The notes under the pieces were generated by a model that worked only from the letters and a program-made list of their open reading frames with translations, made no database searches and was not told the origin of the DNA. The position numbers and the translations under genes were made by a program. From positions 11,232,917-11,296,916 of the forward strand of contig OY727101.1 in assembly GCA_963402885.1 (NCBI GenBank): a stretch of 64,000 nt of DNA. Direction: 5' to 3'. Origin of the DNA: Antedon bifida. Taxonomy: Eukaryota > Echinodermata > Crinoidea > Comatulida > Antedonidae. Below are positions 35,186 through 46,853 of this stretch, piece by piece (position 1 is the first letter of the stretch; every line of letters begins with the position of its first letter).

Positions 35186-37094
35186 ATTGGTTTTACAATT
35201 CATTCAAAATATGTTTGTTTGATTTTCTTTCTACTTTGTCATTGTCCATTTATATGTTTTATATTATATTATATATTATCTTAATACTGAATAAGTACCG
35301 TACAGTACAGGATTACACTTAACTTCAATGTCAAGTTTCCGAGTTATTTAATTTAAAATCAAAATAACTATAGTCCGTGAACAAAGGTGAAATAAACTGT
35401 TGTCAAATCACATCTTTGTTTTTTTCGTTGGATAGCTTTTTAAATTCTGAATCTATTTTATTTTTAGTAGTTTACATTTCTGTTTTTCGTAAAAAGAAAA
35501 AAATGCTACGGGGAATGGTATCATTTGCGTAGCGTTCAAAATCAGTTGTATTTTTGTCAAAGCGGGTACCAAACAATTTAAAGCCATCTGTGCACAATCC
35601 CAATGTTAATTTGCCTGCCTTTCTCTTTCTCTTTGAACGTCAGATTAAGTGCAGCAAACAGAGTGTTTGCATTTGATATTATTATACAGTGAAAAAATCT
35701 TCAGAATTAAGAAAAAAAAGAGATCAATTAGTTTTCCTTAAATAAAGTTTACACGAAATAAAGAAAATTCAGTGTCATACTGCTGCCTTTACTACCTTTA
35801 CAAAATACCAATCGATATTGTAAAGAAACGAATTACGGTGTTTTTAACGTCTAAAAGATCCCTTTGATTTTTACGTATGGTTTGTGATTATCGCAATATA
35901 AATCCTAACTATACGTTGTTATTAAAAGTCACATAGAATAATTAATCAAACTATACTTGTTTGTGGTAACTTAACTTTAAGAACTTATCAGAAAGAAGGG
36001 AAACAAAATCCGCTTTCCAGCAATAATATTCAAATTAGTTTGAGAAAAACGAAATCTTTTAACTACAGAGACACTTTATAAATATGTACCGTATGTAACG
36101 ATTTCAGTTATTGAATTCCCTTTTATAAATTTGTATTTTAATTTTGTTACTTTTACTGCATTTCTCAGTTATATTTATCAAAAATGCAGTGGGGTTTTTT
36201 TAAAGAGTGAAGTGCGACCACACACCGGTAGGGGATGGAATCGGCTTTTCAGTCATCGGTGCGTTTTGAATTATTATTATTATTATTTTATTGTTCTTGG
36301 GCATGATCCCATTGTATCCGTTTGTTGTTAGTATTTGTATTCTTACGTGTATGAGCATATGCCACCGATTTAATTGTATATTCAATAAATTATGTTATCA
36401 TCTGGAACGGTGGAAGATTATTTGACTACTTATACACAGTATAGATGAGCTGTTTTCTATCCTGTCTTTATGGTCACACATTAATATCCAATATATATAA
36501 TAAGAATGTGTACATAAATTAATTTAAATAAGCAACAACTTTTTTATCGATTTACTTTATATATATAGGCCTAGGCTTACAACATGCAACCATGCTATTG
36601 GCAGAAAACCATGTTTGAAAAAAACAACATAGACGCCACTGCACTGGATATAGTTATAAATAAAACTACATTAACTAGCAGAATTAAGACAAATCTAAAT
36701 TCCTTTTCAAAGTTACGTTTCTGCTGTAGTATTATATGAACTTGCTTAAATAAAAGGTACCAAAATCAATTACTTTACCTCCAAGATTATGTTTGCGTCG
36801 CAACCGGCAAAGCAATTGTTGTTTGATCTTGTTCTTAGTCGCGTGGACGCGACTCTATAGTTCACTATGTCGGTCGGTCGGTCGGTCTGTCGGTCGGTCC
36901 GGTATCACTATGCGTTTTAGCACGCGACTAATGGCTGGTGGCCTTGTTTACTGTACTTGCAATGCGAAAACCGGGCATATCGAGGATATTGATAGTTAAA
37001 CTTAACTTATACTAAAATATTTTCACACTGAAATTGTTATTATAACCAGATAAATGTTACCAACATTTGAATGAATTACGGTAATTTAACCAAT
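35186..37094. other. Interior of the inverted-repeat element, no gene seen
   Basis: AT-rich. Frames at 36131-36385 on both strands overlap an ATT microsatellite and have no domain features. Confidence 0.4.
36837..36944 (-). mobile_element. HINE-like short element, copy 3
   Basis: Same order as 27053-27193: hairpin AGTCGCGTGGACGCGACT, a shorter (CGGT)n tract, CCGGTATCACTATGCG, CACGCGACTAATGGCTGG and GGCCTT. The microsatellite length differs in each of the three copies. Confidence 0.65.
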
Positions 37095-37565
37095 AAGAAA
37101 AACCGTATTTATCTTAATACGAAGGAGACCTTTTTTATTGTACATTTAAAAACAATTTAATAATTGGAAAATTATGACAATAAACAAAGGAAAATCGAAT
37201 AGATATTAGTAAAACTGTATTCAGAATAAAAAAAGCTATTCTACGATACCAAACAGTAAAGTATTTGAGAAAATTAAAATGTTGACCTTTTGACCTTTTT
37301 GGTCACGTGACTTGTTTTATTGTTAAATAACTATGTAACTATGCATTTTTTGATATGGATGTAATGGGATAAAATGATCAGTATTACATTCCCTTTCCGA
37401 TGATACCATGGATGACAAAGTTCAGTGTAGAATATTGGCCATTTTGAAATACAAAATGGCGGCTGAAGGAGTGGTCGAAAAAAATGGCACCTAACTTTTT
37501 TGAATTCAGCAACTCAAGAATAACAAAGTTAGCCAATAAAATCTATTTTGGCACAAATATCGAGC

Positions 37566-38025
37566 TGGAGCTAGTTTTTCTTACATATGTGACTGTACTA
37601 TATGAAATTATAACATTATTTATCCCCATCTTTGATCCAATATAGCTGCCAGAGAGGCAAGTTGTATTTGGAAGTGAAATGTGAAAAAGTGTTATTATTC
37701 TTATAAAATCGCCCCCCGCATCAGCTGTATGTGAGGTACATTTCATTGTTAAAAGGAAGTTATTCTACTTTTAATCTCATACTTACTCTTTTACAAAAAC
37801 AAGTTAGTTCAAACTCAAAAGTTATAGTCATCTACACGAAAGCGTTACGGTTATGAGTTGAAACGCTGCATGTTTGTTGGACGCCGTCTAATGATCTCAA
37901 TCGTGGAGGATCTCTCCAGTTAAAGAAGAGTTCGGAGTAATAAGAGAATGGTCTAAATTTATGAAGACCGCGAAGCACTGAAGGCATCGATTTCTGCTAT
38001 TTTTCGCGAAGGTGAGTGATGAGGT
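37566..38025. other. Gene-free stretch
   Basis: No recognisable feature. A donor-like GGTGAGTGA lies at about 38009, but no exon can be supported. Confidence 0.35.
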
Positions 38026-38179
38026 GAAATAAAGAGGAGGAGCCTCAATCTGTTGCATTGTGATGTATATCAGTAGTTGTTGAAATCAAATTGTAATGTT
38101 ATGACTATAATTAATGATAATAATGGACTAGGTCTACTGTAACTATAATGTATTATTTGAATCAGTTTAACGTATTACG

Positions 38180-38193
38180 CCCCCCCCCCCCCC
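38180..38193 (+). repeat. C homopolymer run
   Basis: A run of 14 C, in a repeat related to about 26010-26110 (GAACTGGGTT, GTACACTGG.CCTAC). Confidence 0.8.
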
Positions 38194-38626
38194 GTCTCGA
38201 ATAATGAACTGGGTTTGTTAATGTGCACAAACTGAGTACACTGGACCTACAGTTTATACATAGTCATTATGCGAGAAGACTTGTTCTAAGTTGTTGCCGA
38301 GTTGAAAATAGAGTAGTACATTTTTCATTGAATAAAAACAAATACAAAACATTCATTATTTGATAAACACACCTAGTTTTATTCAATTTAATTATCGTAA
38401 ATCATTGACGAATGCTAGGCTGGGAAGCTATGCCATTGAAAAGGCATTTAGAAGGCGAGTAGAGCCGTATAGACGGCGTGCACAACAAGTTGATGTTCGA
38501 ACGCGATCAGTCAAAAACGTCTAAAAAACGTCCCAAAATGCTCAACATGCATTATCTGAGCGCGTAAATTATCACCACTAGATATCACTTTTTCGTTAGA
38601 TATGACGCAGGGCTGAATTCAAATGA

Positions 38627-38710
38627 CACGTGATGAGTAATTGACCAATCACACTACAAGAATACAATCAGGTATGTTATAAAGCCAACAAAACATCCTA
38701 TATTAACATT
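38627..38710 (+). promoter_or_regulatory. Promoter of the upstream signal-exon copy
   Basis: A CACGTG E-box (38627-38632), a CCAAT box (38645-38649) and a TATAAA box (38678-38683) stand in canonical order. The expected start of transcription is near 38705-38715 in 'cattaaccagacacag', about 55-60 bp before the ATG. The same elements are conserved in block B. Confidence 0.6.
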
Positions 38711-38767
38711 AACCAGACACAGTACGAACTGTCGGAGTTTAGCGCTTATACAGAATTGTGTAAAAAG

Positions 38768-38825
38768 ATGTTCATCTTTCAAATCCTTGTGATATTGGCC
38801 ATTTTGCCGGTTTCTAGCTGTTCAG
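38768..38825 (+). CDS. Signal-peptide exon, upstream copy (alternative first exon)
   Basis: ATG followed by a hydrophobic stretch, MFIFQILVILAILPVSSC, a typical secretory signal sequence. After 58 coding bases comes the donor G|GTATGA, leaving phase 1. The coding sequence is identical to 49342-49399. The next exon in the locus able to accept it is either in block B's gene (LRRNT exon at 52080, phase matches) or lost. The BEL/Pao element lies in what would be its intron. It may act as an alternative first exon for the same LRR gene, giving the same signal peptide under a second promoter, or it may be a non-functional copy. Confidence 0.65.
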
Positions 38826-39290
38826 GTATGACTGACTTAAATTTATCATAATAATATAAGTTTATAGTCAAGAACCTATTAAAACAAGTTATCCGATCGA
38901 TTGATTGATAGTACGTATAGTCAAGAACTGATTTAGATTATCTATTAAAACAAACCAACCCAATCGATCGATTGTTTGATAGTCAAAAAGCTGATTTAGG
39001 TTATCTATTAAAACAAACCAACCCAATCGATCGATTTATAGTCAAGAACTGATTTAGATTAATTTATCTATTAAAACAAGTTACCCGATCGATCGATCTT
39101 TGAATACTGTAGTTTTAATTTCATTTCCCATACAAAATCAAAACGTATTGGTAGACTTAACTCAAAATGTTTTGATAAATGTCATTGTGTGTGATTTAAA
39201 ATTAATTTAATTTACAGTAGGCCTATAACAAAAATCGTTATTTTAGAATATCGCGCGTAGATCACGTAACTATTGATATCTATGGTGAAT

Positions 39291-39781
39291 TTAATTGGAT
39301 CTACCAATTAGGTCAGCTGCTGTTGATTCCTTGTTTTAATGTACGCAGCTCTCACAACATACAGAAATTAAAAGAGTAAAATTATTGTTTAAAGTACTTC
39401 CTTTAGTATGCACCATCCACAATAATGTCAACATTTGCAAAGTAATTCCAAAACAAAGTAAAATCCCAGAGATATCCAATAGTAATAAAGTGTAAATAAT
39501 AAACTGTAGAGCTAGAGCTGGTAAAAGAATTATAATGGCTGCTGTGCACTTGCACAGACCTGTACCCTTGCACAGGCAAACAACAACTGAACAGAACAAA
39601 AGAAAATTAGGACAAAGGAAAACAAAGGAGAAACAGCACACTGTGCACACTTGGCAAATAATATGTAAATGAGAATGCAAATAAGAAAGTAACAGAATAA
39701 ATGAATATTCATAGGGCAGAAACTTCTATTATAATAGGAACTAAAGTAATATAAAATAAATACATGCACTCTGCAGTAACA
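39291..39781 (-). repeat. 3' LTR of the BEL/Pao element, 491 bp
   Basis: Matches the 5' LTR except for a segment of about 240 bp (about 39366-39604) that the 5' LTR lacks. Just inside it on the minus strand is a short purine tract, GAGGGAG, that could prime plus-strand synthesis. Minus-strand frames over this LTR are incidental. Confidence 0.88.
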
Positions 39782-40023
39782 TGGCTCCCTCAAGGACGTA
39801 AAGTAATTACATTAACATTGAAGTCCTTGTAAAGTAAATATAAAAGTTCTTGTTGAAACATAACATAAGTTCTTCTCAACAAACAAAGTTCATTGTTTAC
39901 AAAATACTCAAAAGTTCTAATGCATATCCAAGTAAAACGTTCATATGAAAATAAACAAATTTCTTGATTCCATTTTCTCAATACGCATCAAACGGTTGGC
40001 TCCCTGACTGGGATTGGACCACT

Positions 40024-43000
40024 TCAAGAATCACTAGCCACTAACAATATCAACTTGTGAATAGGTCGTTCGTAATGACCACTCTGATGACGAAGTTTGA
40101 CCTTCCTTACGAGATCATCCTTGCTCTTCATCACTTCCACAATTCGACCAAGCTTCCAATCATTGCGTGGTGCATTTTCATCCTTGATGATAACTATGTC
40201 ACCTACACAAAAATTTGTTCTAGTGACGTTTCATGTTTGTCTGGTTTGAAGAGTGGCGAGATACTCGTTACGCCACCGATGCCAAAACTGATTGGCCATA
40301 AACTGGACCCGCCGCCATCTCCTTCGGCAATATATATCACTTGCCTGGAATTCGCCTGGTGGTGGTAACAGAATATTTGACTTCATTGTCAATAAGTGAT
40401 TCGGTGTGAGTGCTTCTGGAGCTGTAGGATCTGAAAGATTGTTTATAGTTAACGGACGTGAATTTACAATACTCTGTACCTCACACAAAAATGTGCGAAA
40501 AGTTTCGTCACACAGATGATCTCCACAGCTATTCAATAATGGTGCGCACAGTCCTTATTTGACGCTCCCATCCGCCTCCCATGTGACTTGCTGAGGGAAC
40601 ATTAAGTATCCATCTGCATTGCCGGTCACGTAGAAAGTTTTGCACTTTAGAGAACTCGTTGATCGCCCCAACAAAATTTGTTCCCCGGTCCGATCGCATC
40701 TGGTACACTGGACCTCTTATGCTTAAGAAACGTCGTAAGGCGTTTATGAATGAATTTGTTTCTAGTGAGTTGACTGATTCAAGATGTATAGCCCTAGACG
40801 CCATACAAGTAAATAATACACCATATCTCTTTACTCGACTCCTTCTCTCTTTGATAATAAATGGGCCAAATAAATCAACTCCACAATATGTAAATGGAGG
40901 CGATTCCGACAGTCTATCAATAGGTAAGTCGGCCATTTTTTGGGCACCTAGCTAGTTGACCTCTGGATCGTCTACATGTCACACATTTTCGTAAGTATTG
41001 TGAGACAGCGGATACTGCGCCGATCAACCAGAAACCACCTTGTCTTAGACTGTTTAACGTGGCACTTCTGCCCATATGGTTTACTTTCTTGTGGTGGTGA
41101 TCAACAAGAAGAGTCATTAAAGGTGAGTATTTTGGTATGATTATAGGATGTTTTACTTCCATAGGCATAGATGAATAATGTATTCGACCACCAACTCTCA
41201 GAATTCCAGATTCATCTAGAATTGGATGTAATTTACACAAACGGGAATTCTTGAGTGCAAATTTCTTGCTTTTAGCCACATCTCGGTCCGGTAAGTCATC
41301 TTTAAAATTTTGCAAAACATTAAATTCAGGTAAGTAATGTTCACATTGTACAGAACGAATGATTATTGTCTCAGCTACCTGCAAATCGTCAACAGTCGAT
41401 ATGAAGTCTCCAGATAACTTGTTCATGATGCCATTGGTTTTAAGTTTGATTTTTGCTGCAGTCATTAATCTTGTCTTAAGGTTTAAAAGTCGAGCAATCA
41501 CTATCTTTACCATTTTCCATTTGGAGAACTTCTTAATTATTCTACCAATCATATCATTCTGACTTGTAATTACAGCTGTGACAGCAAAAGAGCGTTTAAA
41601 TTCTGTGGAAACAAGTTTTGTTGTTTCCTCGTCGACGGCATTTTGTCTCAAACATTTTAATTCACCATCCTGCTTCAGAAAATCCGGTCCACCGATCCAC
41701 TTTGAAGTTGTGAGTAATTTGAGAGTTGTCAGCCCTCGGCTTGCCTCATCACTTGGGTTATCTAAAGAATTGATGTAGTGCCAATCATCAACATTAGTTT
41801 GGTCATGAATTTGTTGCACTCGATTACCAACAAACATTTGATACCGTGTAGCTACATTCTGTATGTACCCTAGTACAACTTTACTATCGGTCCAAAAGTA
41901 ATCCTTTATTGGTACTTTAATATCCATCTCATTCTTCAGGATATGACTGACTCGAGCTGATACCACTGCTGCGTTCAACTCAAGGCGAGGTATCGTAATC
42001 TTCTTATTAGCAGGAGTTACCCTGGCCTTGCCAAGCAAAAAGGAGACAACTGCCTTCCCATCTCCATCAATTAATCGCAAGTACGAGCATTGACCGTACG
42101 GAGCTTCACTTGCATCTGAAAAATGATGGCATTCTGCGGTCACTGCTTTAAAATTGATTGGTTTATAACAACGTGGTATGCTTAGTGTATTTAAGTTCCT
42201 AATGTCTTCGCACCATCTCTCCCATTTGCTCTGCTCTTCGGGACCCAAAGGATCGTCCCAATCAAGATTCTGTGCACAGACACTTTGCAGAACCATCTTT
42301 GCAACAATGAGGACAGGAGCAATAAATCCTAACGGATCGTAAATGGAGCATACGGTCTTGAGAACATTTCGTCTGGTAGGGAGATAATCATTTAGTTGCA
42401 CCCTAAATTTGAACTCATCACTTTCGATGCACCACGATACGCCTAACACTCTTTTAATAGGTAGAGTGTCAGACTTCACATTGATGTTATATAATGACTT
42501 GCCTCGTTGTCCTTCTGGAATACAGCTGAGAACTTTCCTATCATTTGAGATCCATTTATGCAGTCTCAAACCGGCTTTAGCACATATACCTGTACTATTT
42601 TGTATTAAGCTTATTGCTTCATCAGCTGTAGACAGGGACTTTAAACCATCATCGACGTAGAAGTCATTCTTTATGAAGTTTGCTGCTTCTTTTCCATAGA
42701 ATTTTTCGCCATCTTCAGCTGCTCTCTTCAAACCAAAATTAGAGCAACCTGGTGAGCTAGTTGCTCCGAACAGATGAACCATCATTCTATATTCAATTAT
42801 TTCATTGTTTGAATTATTGTCTTTAAACCACAGGAACCGCAGCAGATCTCTATCCGCATTAGCAACAAAGAATTGATGAAACATCTTCTTGATGTCAGCC
42901 ATTATTGCGACGTTCTCCTGTCTAAACCTCAGCAAAATTCCAAGTAGACTGTTAATTTGGTTCGGACCGGGCAACAAACGTTCATTCAATGATGTACCTT

Positions 43001-44045
43001 GATATATGGCAGAACAATCAAATACCACTCTTATTTGACCAGGTTTTTTTGGGTGATATATTCCCGTGTGTGGTACATAGTTTATTCTTCCGATAACAGG
43101 CTTTGTGTCTTTAGGAACTTCTTCCGCTACATCCGTCAGTACATCCTTCATGAAACCAAAACAATCTCTCATGAACTCTGGTTGCTTTGTAAATCGTTTC
43201 CTCAGACCGTTGAATCGTTTAACAGCCAATGGTTTATTATCAGGAAGATTTTCATTTGGTGAACGGAGTGGTAATGGCATCTCGTAATGTCCATCACTTC
43301 TCTGACGAATATTATCACTTACGATGTTCAGAAACCGTCTTTCGTCAACTGACATGGAAACGCCAACACCTCTATCTGAAAAATCAACTTCCATCATTTC
43401 TTTAATGTGAATTGGTGATATTATTTCTTTGTGTTTAACCGTGTTAGTAATGTAGGAGACCAAACGATGAGACGTAACATCCTCCGGTTTACAAATGGTG
43501 CCAATTATTCCCCAGCCAAGTATAGATTGTTGAGCATATGGATGGTTTTCTTCACCAGCAATAATGTTCCGAGGTCGTAGTACACAGGGCGCATTATTTC
43601 CTATCAACAAGGCAACTGGAAAATCTTGCATATGAGGCACAATTTTATCAGCAATTTGTTTTAGGTGATCCCACTTGCTCGCTACCTCTGGTGTCGGTAT
43701 CTGCGACCTTTTAGCTGGTATGCTGTCTCTCGTGTAGACGGCTGGTAGAGGTATTACTTCTTTCCTGTCAAAGCTTACTATTTCGAGATCAGTTACCCTC
43801 ATACAATCTATTAAGGAACATGAAGCATGCATGGTAGAAAGTTTAAGTTGTGCGGGATGAGATTTCACACCCAGTTTACCAACCATATCTTCTTTAATAA
43901 AGCAGGTATTGCTTTGAGAGTCTAAGATACAGTAAACCAGTCTTTCGGATATACTACCTCTACCTCTAACCCATACCGGTAAAATCATAGAGTTATCATT
44001 GCATACGGTTTCATCTCCGCATACCACAGTGCATTTGCCATCCAC
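40024..44045 (-). pseudogene. BEL/Pao pol: protease, RT, RNase H, integrase
   Basis: From 44045 down to 40917 one frame of 1042 codons is open. It carries an aspartic protease of the Pao type (CILDSQSNTCFI), then RT with VVFDCSA, IMADIKKMFHQF and NDFYVDDGLKS (catalytic aspartates). RNase H follows with HFSDASEA, IPRLELNA and FWTDSKV, and then the H2C2 zinc motif of integrase (DHHHKKVNHMG ... RKCVTCRR). A frameshift near 40930 leads to the integrase core (40936-40529) with its three acidic residues in CGVDLFGP, RSDRGTNF and GGGWERQ. A second shift near 40535 and an in-frame TGA near 40231 break the C-terminal DUF5641-like part, which ends at 40024. Confidence 0.93.
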
Positions 44046-44088
44046 ACTCGCTAGCTTGTCGAAGTGAAGACAGGATATATGTCCTTTA

Positions 44089-45045
44089 CTATATACAGTG
44101 ATGGCATTTCACCTCAGTCTTGCAGTGCGCTGCAAAATGACCACCAGCACCACACCTAAAGCATAATTTGGATGCAAAGATAAATTTCTTCTTTGTACGC
44201 ACTGGCTGAACCTTAAAGGAATCACATTTGTCTAATGAATGCGAGGACTTACAAAAGGGACATGTAGTAGGTGCCTCACTCTTCTTTTGGTCTGTTTTGA
44301 TGTTCTCAGTTTCCGTCGATACATCTGTCTTCAAAGTCAAATGGCTGGATTTTCTTGGTTTGTGGTCCTTCGCATAACGAGAAGAATCCTTCATCTGCCT
44401 CGTAGCTTCCAGCATAGGAAGATTAGCTTCTTCTGCCTTATTTGTCAAAAAGACAGCAAATTGTGCAAAGGATGGACTTATTTGATTTTTTTGACATGAA
44501 GCCACTATCCCTCTCCATTTGGTCTCAATGTAAACTGGCAACTTATTAAGAATCTTACAATTCTCCGCAGAATAGTTAAGTATGCCTAAATCTGGGATTG
44601 TGGCCTGAGCAGTTACAATTTCATTGATGTAGTCAGAAAAGTCGCGTAACCCTACGTGATCTCTTCCATTAATCTTGGGCCAGGAATTCAACTTCTTCAG
44701 GAACGCATGTGCTAAAACGGAGCTGTGACCATACCTATTGCGCAACTCTTGCCTAGCCTTCAAGTAGGCATTTTCCGTTCCAAGCAGCAAGTAGTTCTCC
44801 ACCAAACTCTTTGGTTTACCATCCAGATGTTGTCTCAGCAGATACAATTTTTCATTAACTGAGACCGCCTTACATTCTATCAAGGAAGAGAATGCTGCTT
44901 CCCACGTAGGAAACTTCAGTGGGTTTCCATCAAATTTCTCCACTACAACAGGTGGTAGCTTAAATGAATCGGTAAGTTGACGTAAAGTGTTAGTTAGTGT
45001 CATAAATGGATACTTGATCTGGTCGCACATCAACTGCAGGCACAC
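44089..45045 (-). pseudogene. BEL/Pao gag core (DUF1759-like) with zinc knuckles
   Basis: The frame reads KLPPVVVEKFDGNPLKFPTW near its start, the typical opening of the DUF1759 gag domain, then LLRQHLDGKPKSLVENYL. It ends with two cysteine motifs, CPFCKSSHSLDKC and CFRCGAGGHFAAHC, nucleic-acid-binding knuckles. It packages element RNA in the particle. A frameshift after CHHC separates it from pol. Confidence 0.9.
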
Positions 45046-45107
45046 CTACAGTAGACGACTGAATAGATACTACAGGTACACTCTTAGATGATGATATAGA
45101 AGTTGTG

Positions 45108-46569
45108 TTAATTGATGAAGTATATAGATGCGTCACACATCGAAACAGGAAGGTAAGTCATTGGTACATTCACTGGTGCTGCACTAAATGGCACGTAAGT
45201 ACTAGGTACTTCTGACGACGCACAAATTGGAACGTAATTTGACGTGGGATGTATACTCACTGATGCTGTACAAACTGGTAAGTAATTCACAGGTACACCA
45301 ACTGACGACGCACTAGTAACGTAAGTTGACGTCGCACACACAGGCACGTAGGTAGAACTAGTAACGTAAGTTGACGTCGCACACACAGGCACGTAGGTAG
45401 AGGTGTAAATTGGAACGTACAGTGATGGTACATTAGCATAAATTGAACTTGCAGGAACTGTGTACGTCTGAGAAGCTGTTGAATTAATATTAAAGTAGTT
45501 GCAGGCATTGTACTAGAAGCATTAATATTTGGGACCTTGGTAACAGTAGTGTTGCGTACATCTGCAAATGATAATGGTAGGTTAATGTTAGTGGAAATAA
45601 TATGGGTGGAAGTGTCTATTGCCGACTTTGCAATATAAGTAGAAGTGGCAGAGGTACGTACAGTCACACTCGTGGTTGTAGACACATTTGAGGAAGGAAT
45701 AGTAAATTGAGCTGATTCTGAAATAGATTTAGATCTTGCCCCAACTGCCGTTGGTTTACCAACCGCTTTCGGTAGATCATCAAGGAATTTCTGCAACCCA
45801 AGAGGAATGTAATCATCGTCATCGCCACTTAGCAATGCCTGTGAGTCATCACTCACTACACCCTCCTCACGCAAGACATCTATTCTAGCTTCCATCTTTG
45901 CTAACTCCTTCTGTTGCTCAATCAAAGTAGTCTCAAACTCAATTTCTAACATCTTCAATTTATGTTCTGCCGCTTCACGTTCAACCTTAAGTTTATGTTC
46001 TTTAAGTTTGTGTTCCATTCCACTAAATTCTAATTCAGCTTTCAATTCTGCCCTTTTGGCTTCTTCGAGAACTCTTAAGTGTTTTCCTTTTTGCACTTGA
46101 CGAAGATCTCCGGGAAGTAGAAGAAGCATTAGATGAATGTTTTGACTTCCGAAACGAATGTCTTGATGAATGAGAGTGATGTGAAGAATGTTGTGTTGAG
46201 TGCCTAGAGGAATTACTTTTCACTGAACGACATGGTTTCACACTAGCTTGTACATTACCAGATGTATTTACACCTAGATTCTCAGCTTCGGCAGTCTTTT
46301 GTCACTTCATTATGCGACAACTGCAACATATTAGTGTATTCTTCTCTTTCAACAACATTCAAAAGTGGACAGAGCTCTGAGTATACTTCACGCAGTATTA
46401 TCTCCTGGTCTACCATGTCACTTATGATACCCTCATTTGGTTCTACGGCATCACTCACAGCGTCTATAAGTCTGTGCAACCGCTTCCTTTCACTAGTAAA
46501 GGCCCTAATCTTCACATCACGATTATATTCGAGACCCTTCTCGGTTAATGTTCTCTCTCTTTTCTCCAT
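45108..46569 (-). pseudogene. BEL/Pao gag N-terminal region, several broken frames
   Basis: Begins at ATG 46569, only 32 bp inside the 5' LTR edge, with MEKRERTLTEKGLEY. Next comes a serine/arginine-rich segment (46241-46035). A long charged coiled coil in another frame (46129-45800) has AEHKLKMLEIEFETTL and LAKMEARIDVLREEG. It continues into a Ser/Thr-rich stretch with repeated STYVPVCATSTYV units (about 45400-45110). BEL gag proteins usually carry such a coiled coil before DUF1759. At least three frames are used, so the region is decayed. Confidence 0.75.
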
Positions 46570-46601
46570 AATTATTACTATATAATTATTTTTCTTTTAC
46601 T

Positions 46602-46853
46602 TTAATTGGATCTACTAATTAGGTCAGCTGCTGTTGATTCCTTGTTTTAATGTACGCAGCTCTCACAACATACAGAAATTAGGACAAAGGAAAACAAAGG
46701 AGAAACAGCACACTGTGCACACTTGGCAAATAATATGTAAATGAGAATGCAAATAAGAAAGTAACAGAATAAATGAATATTCATAGGGCAGAAACTTCTA
46801 TTATAATAGGAACTAAAGTAATATAAAATAAATACATGCACTCTGCAGTAACA
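46602..46853 (-). repeat. 5' LTR of the BEL/Pao element, 252 bp, internally deleted
   Basis: Same ends as the 3' LTR but about 240 bp shorter through one internal deletion. Next to its inner edge the usual 18-base tRNA primer site starting TGG is not apparent; AT-rich sequence leads directly to the gag ATG. Confidence 0.85.

Larger units (their letters stand above)
34533..37565. mobile_element. DNA element with terminal inverted repeats of about 470 bp, 3.0 kb
   Basis: Both ends read inward from GCTCGATATTTGTGCCAAAA. The arms (34533 to about 35185, and 37095-37565) stay alignable throughout, with words such as CGACCACTCCTTCAGCCGCC, 'tttgtatttcaaaatggcc' and TTCTGAATACAGTTTTACTA. The left arm is lengthened by a 180-bp Penelope-like tail. 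The interior (35186-37094) shows no transposase; one HINE-like element sits at 36837-36944. Superfamily unknown. Confidence 0.85.
39291..46853 (-). mobile_element. BEL/Pao LTR retrotransposon, 7.6 kb
   Basis: Flanked by GTGAAT (39285-39290 and 46854-46859), a 5-6 bp target duplication. Block B has a single GTGAAT at the matching place (about 49956-49961), so the empty site is seen. Two LTRs share ends (TGTTACTGCAG at the minus-strand start). Reading on the minus strand, gag-like frames are followed by protease, reverse transcriptase, RNase H and integrase, the BEL/Pao order. Several frameshifts and stops make it inactive. Confidence 0.95.

Noticed and set aside
39336..39793. Minus-strand hydrophobic frames over the 3' LTR
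   Set aside because: They lie inside an LTR and are disrupted in the other LTR copy. BEL/Pao elements are not expected to code there.
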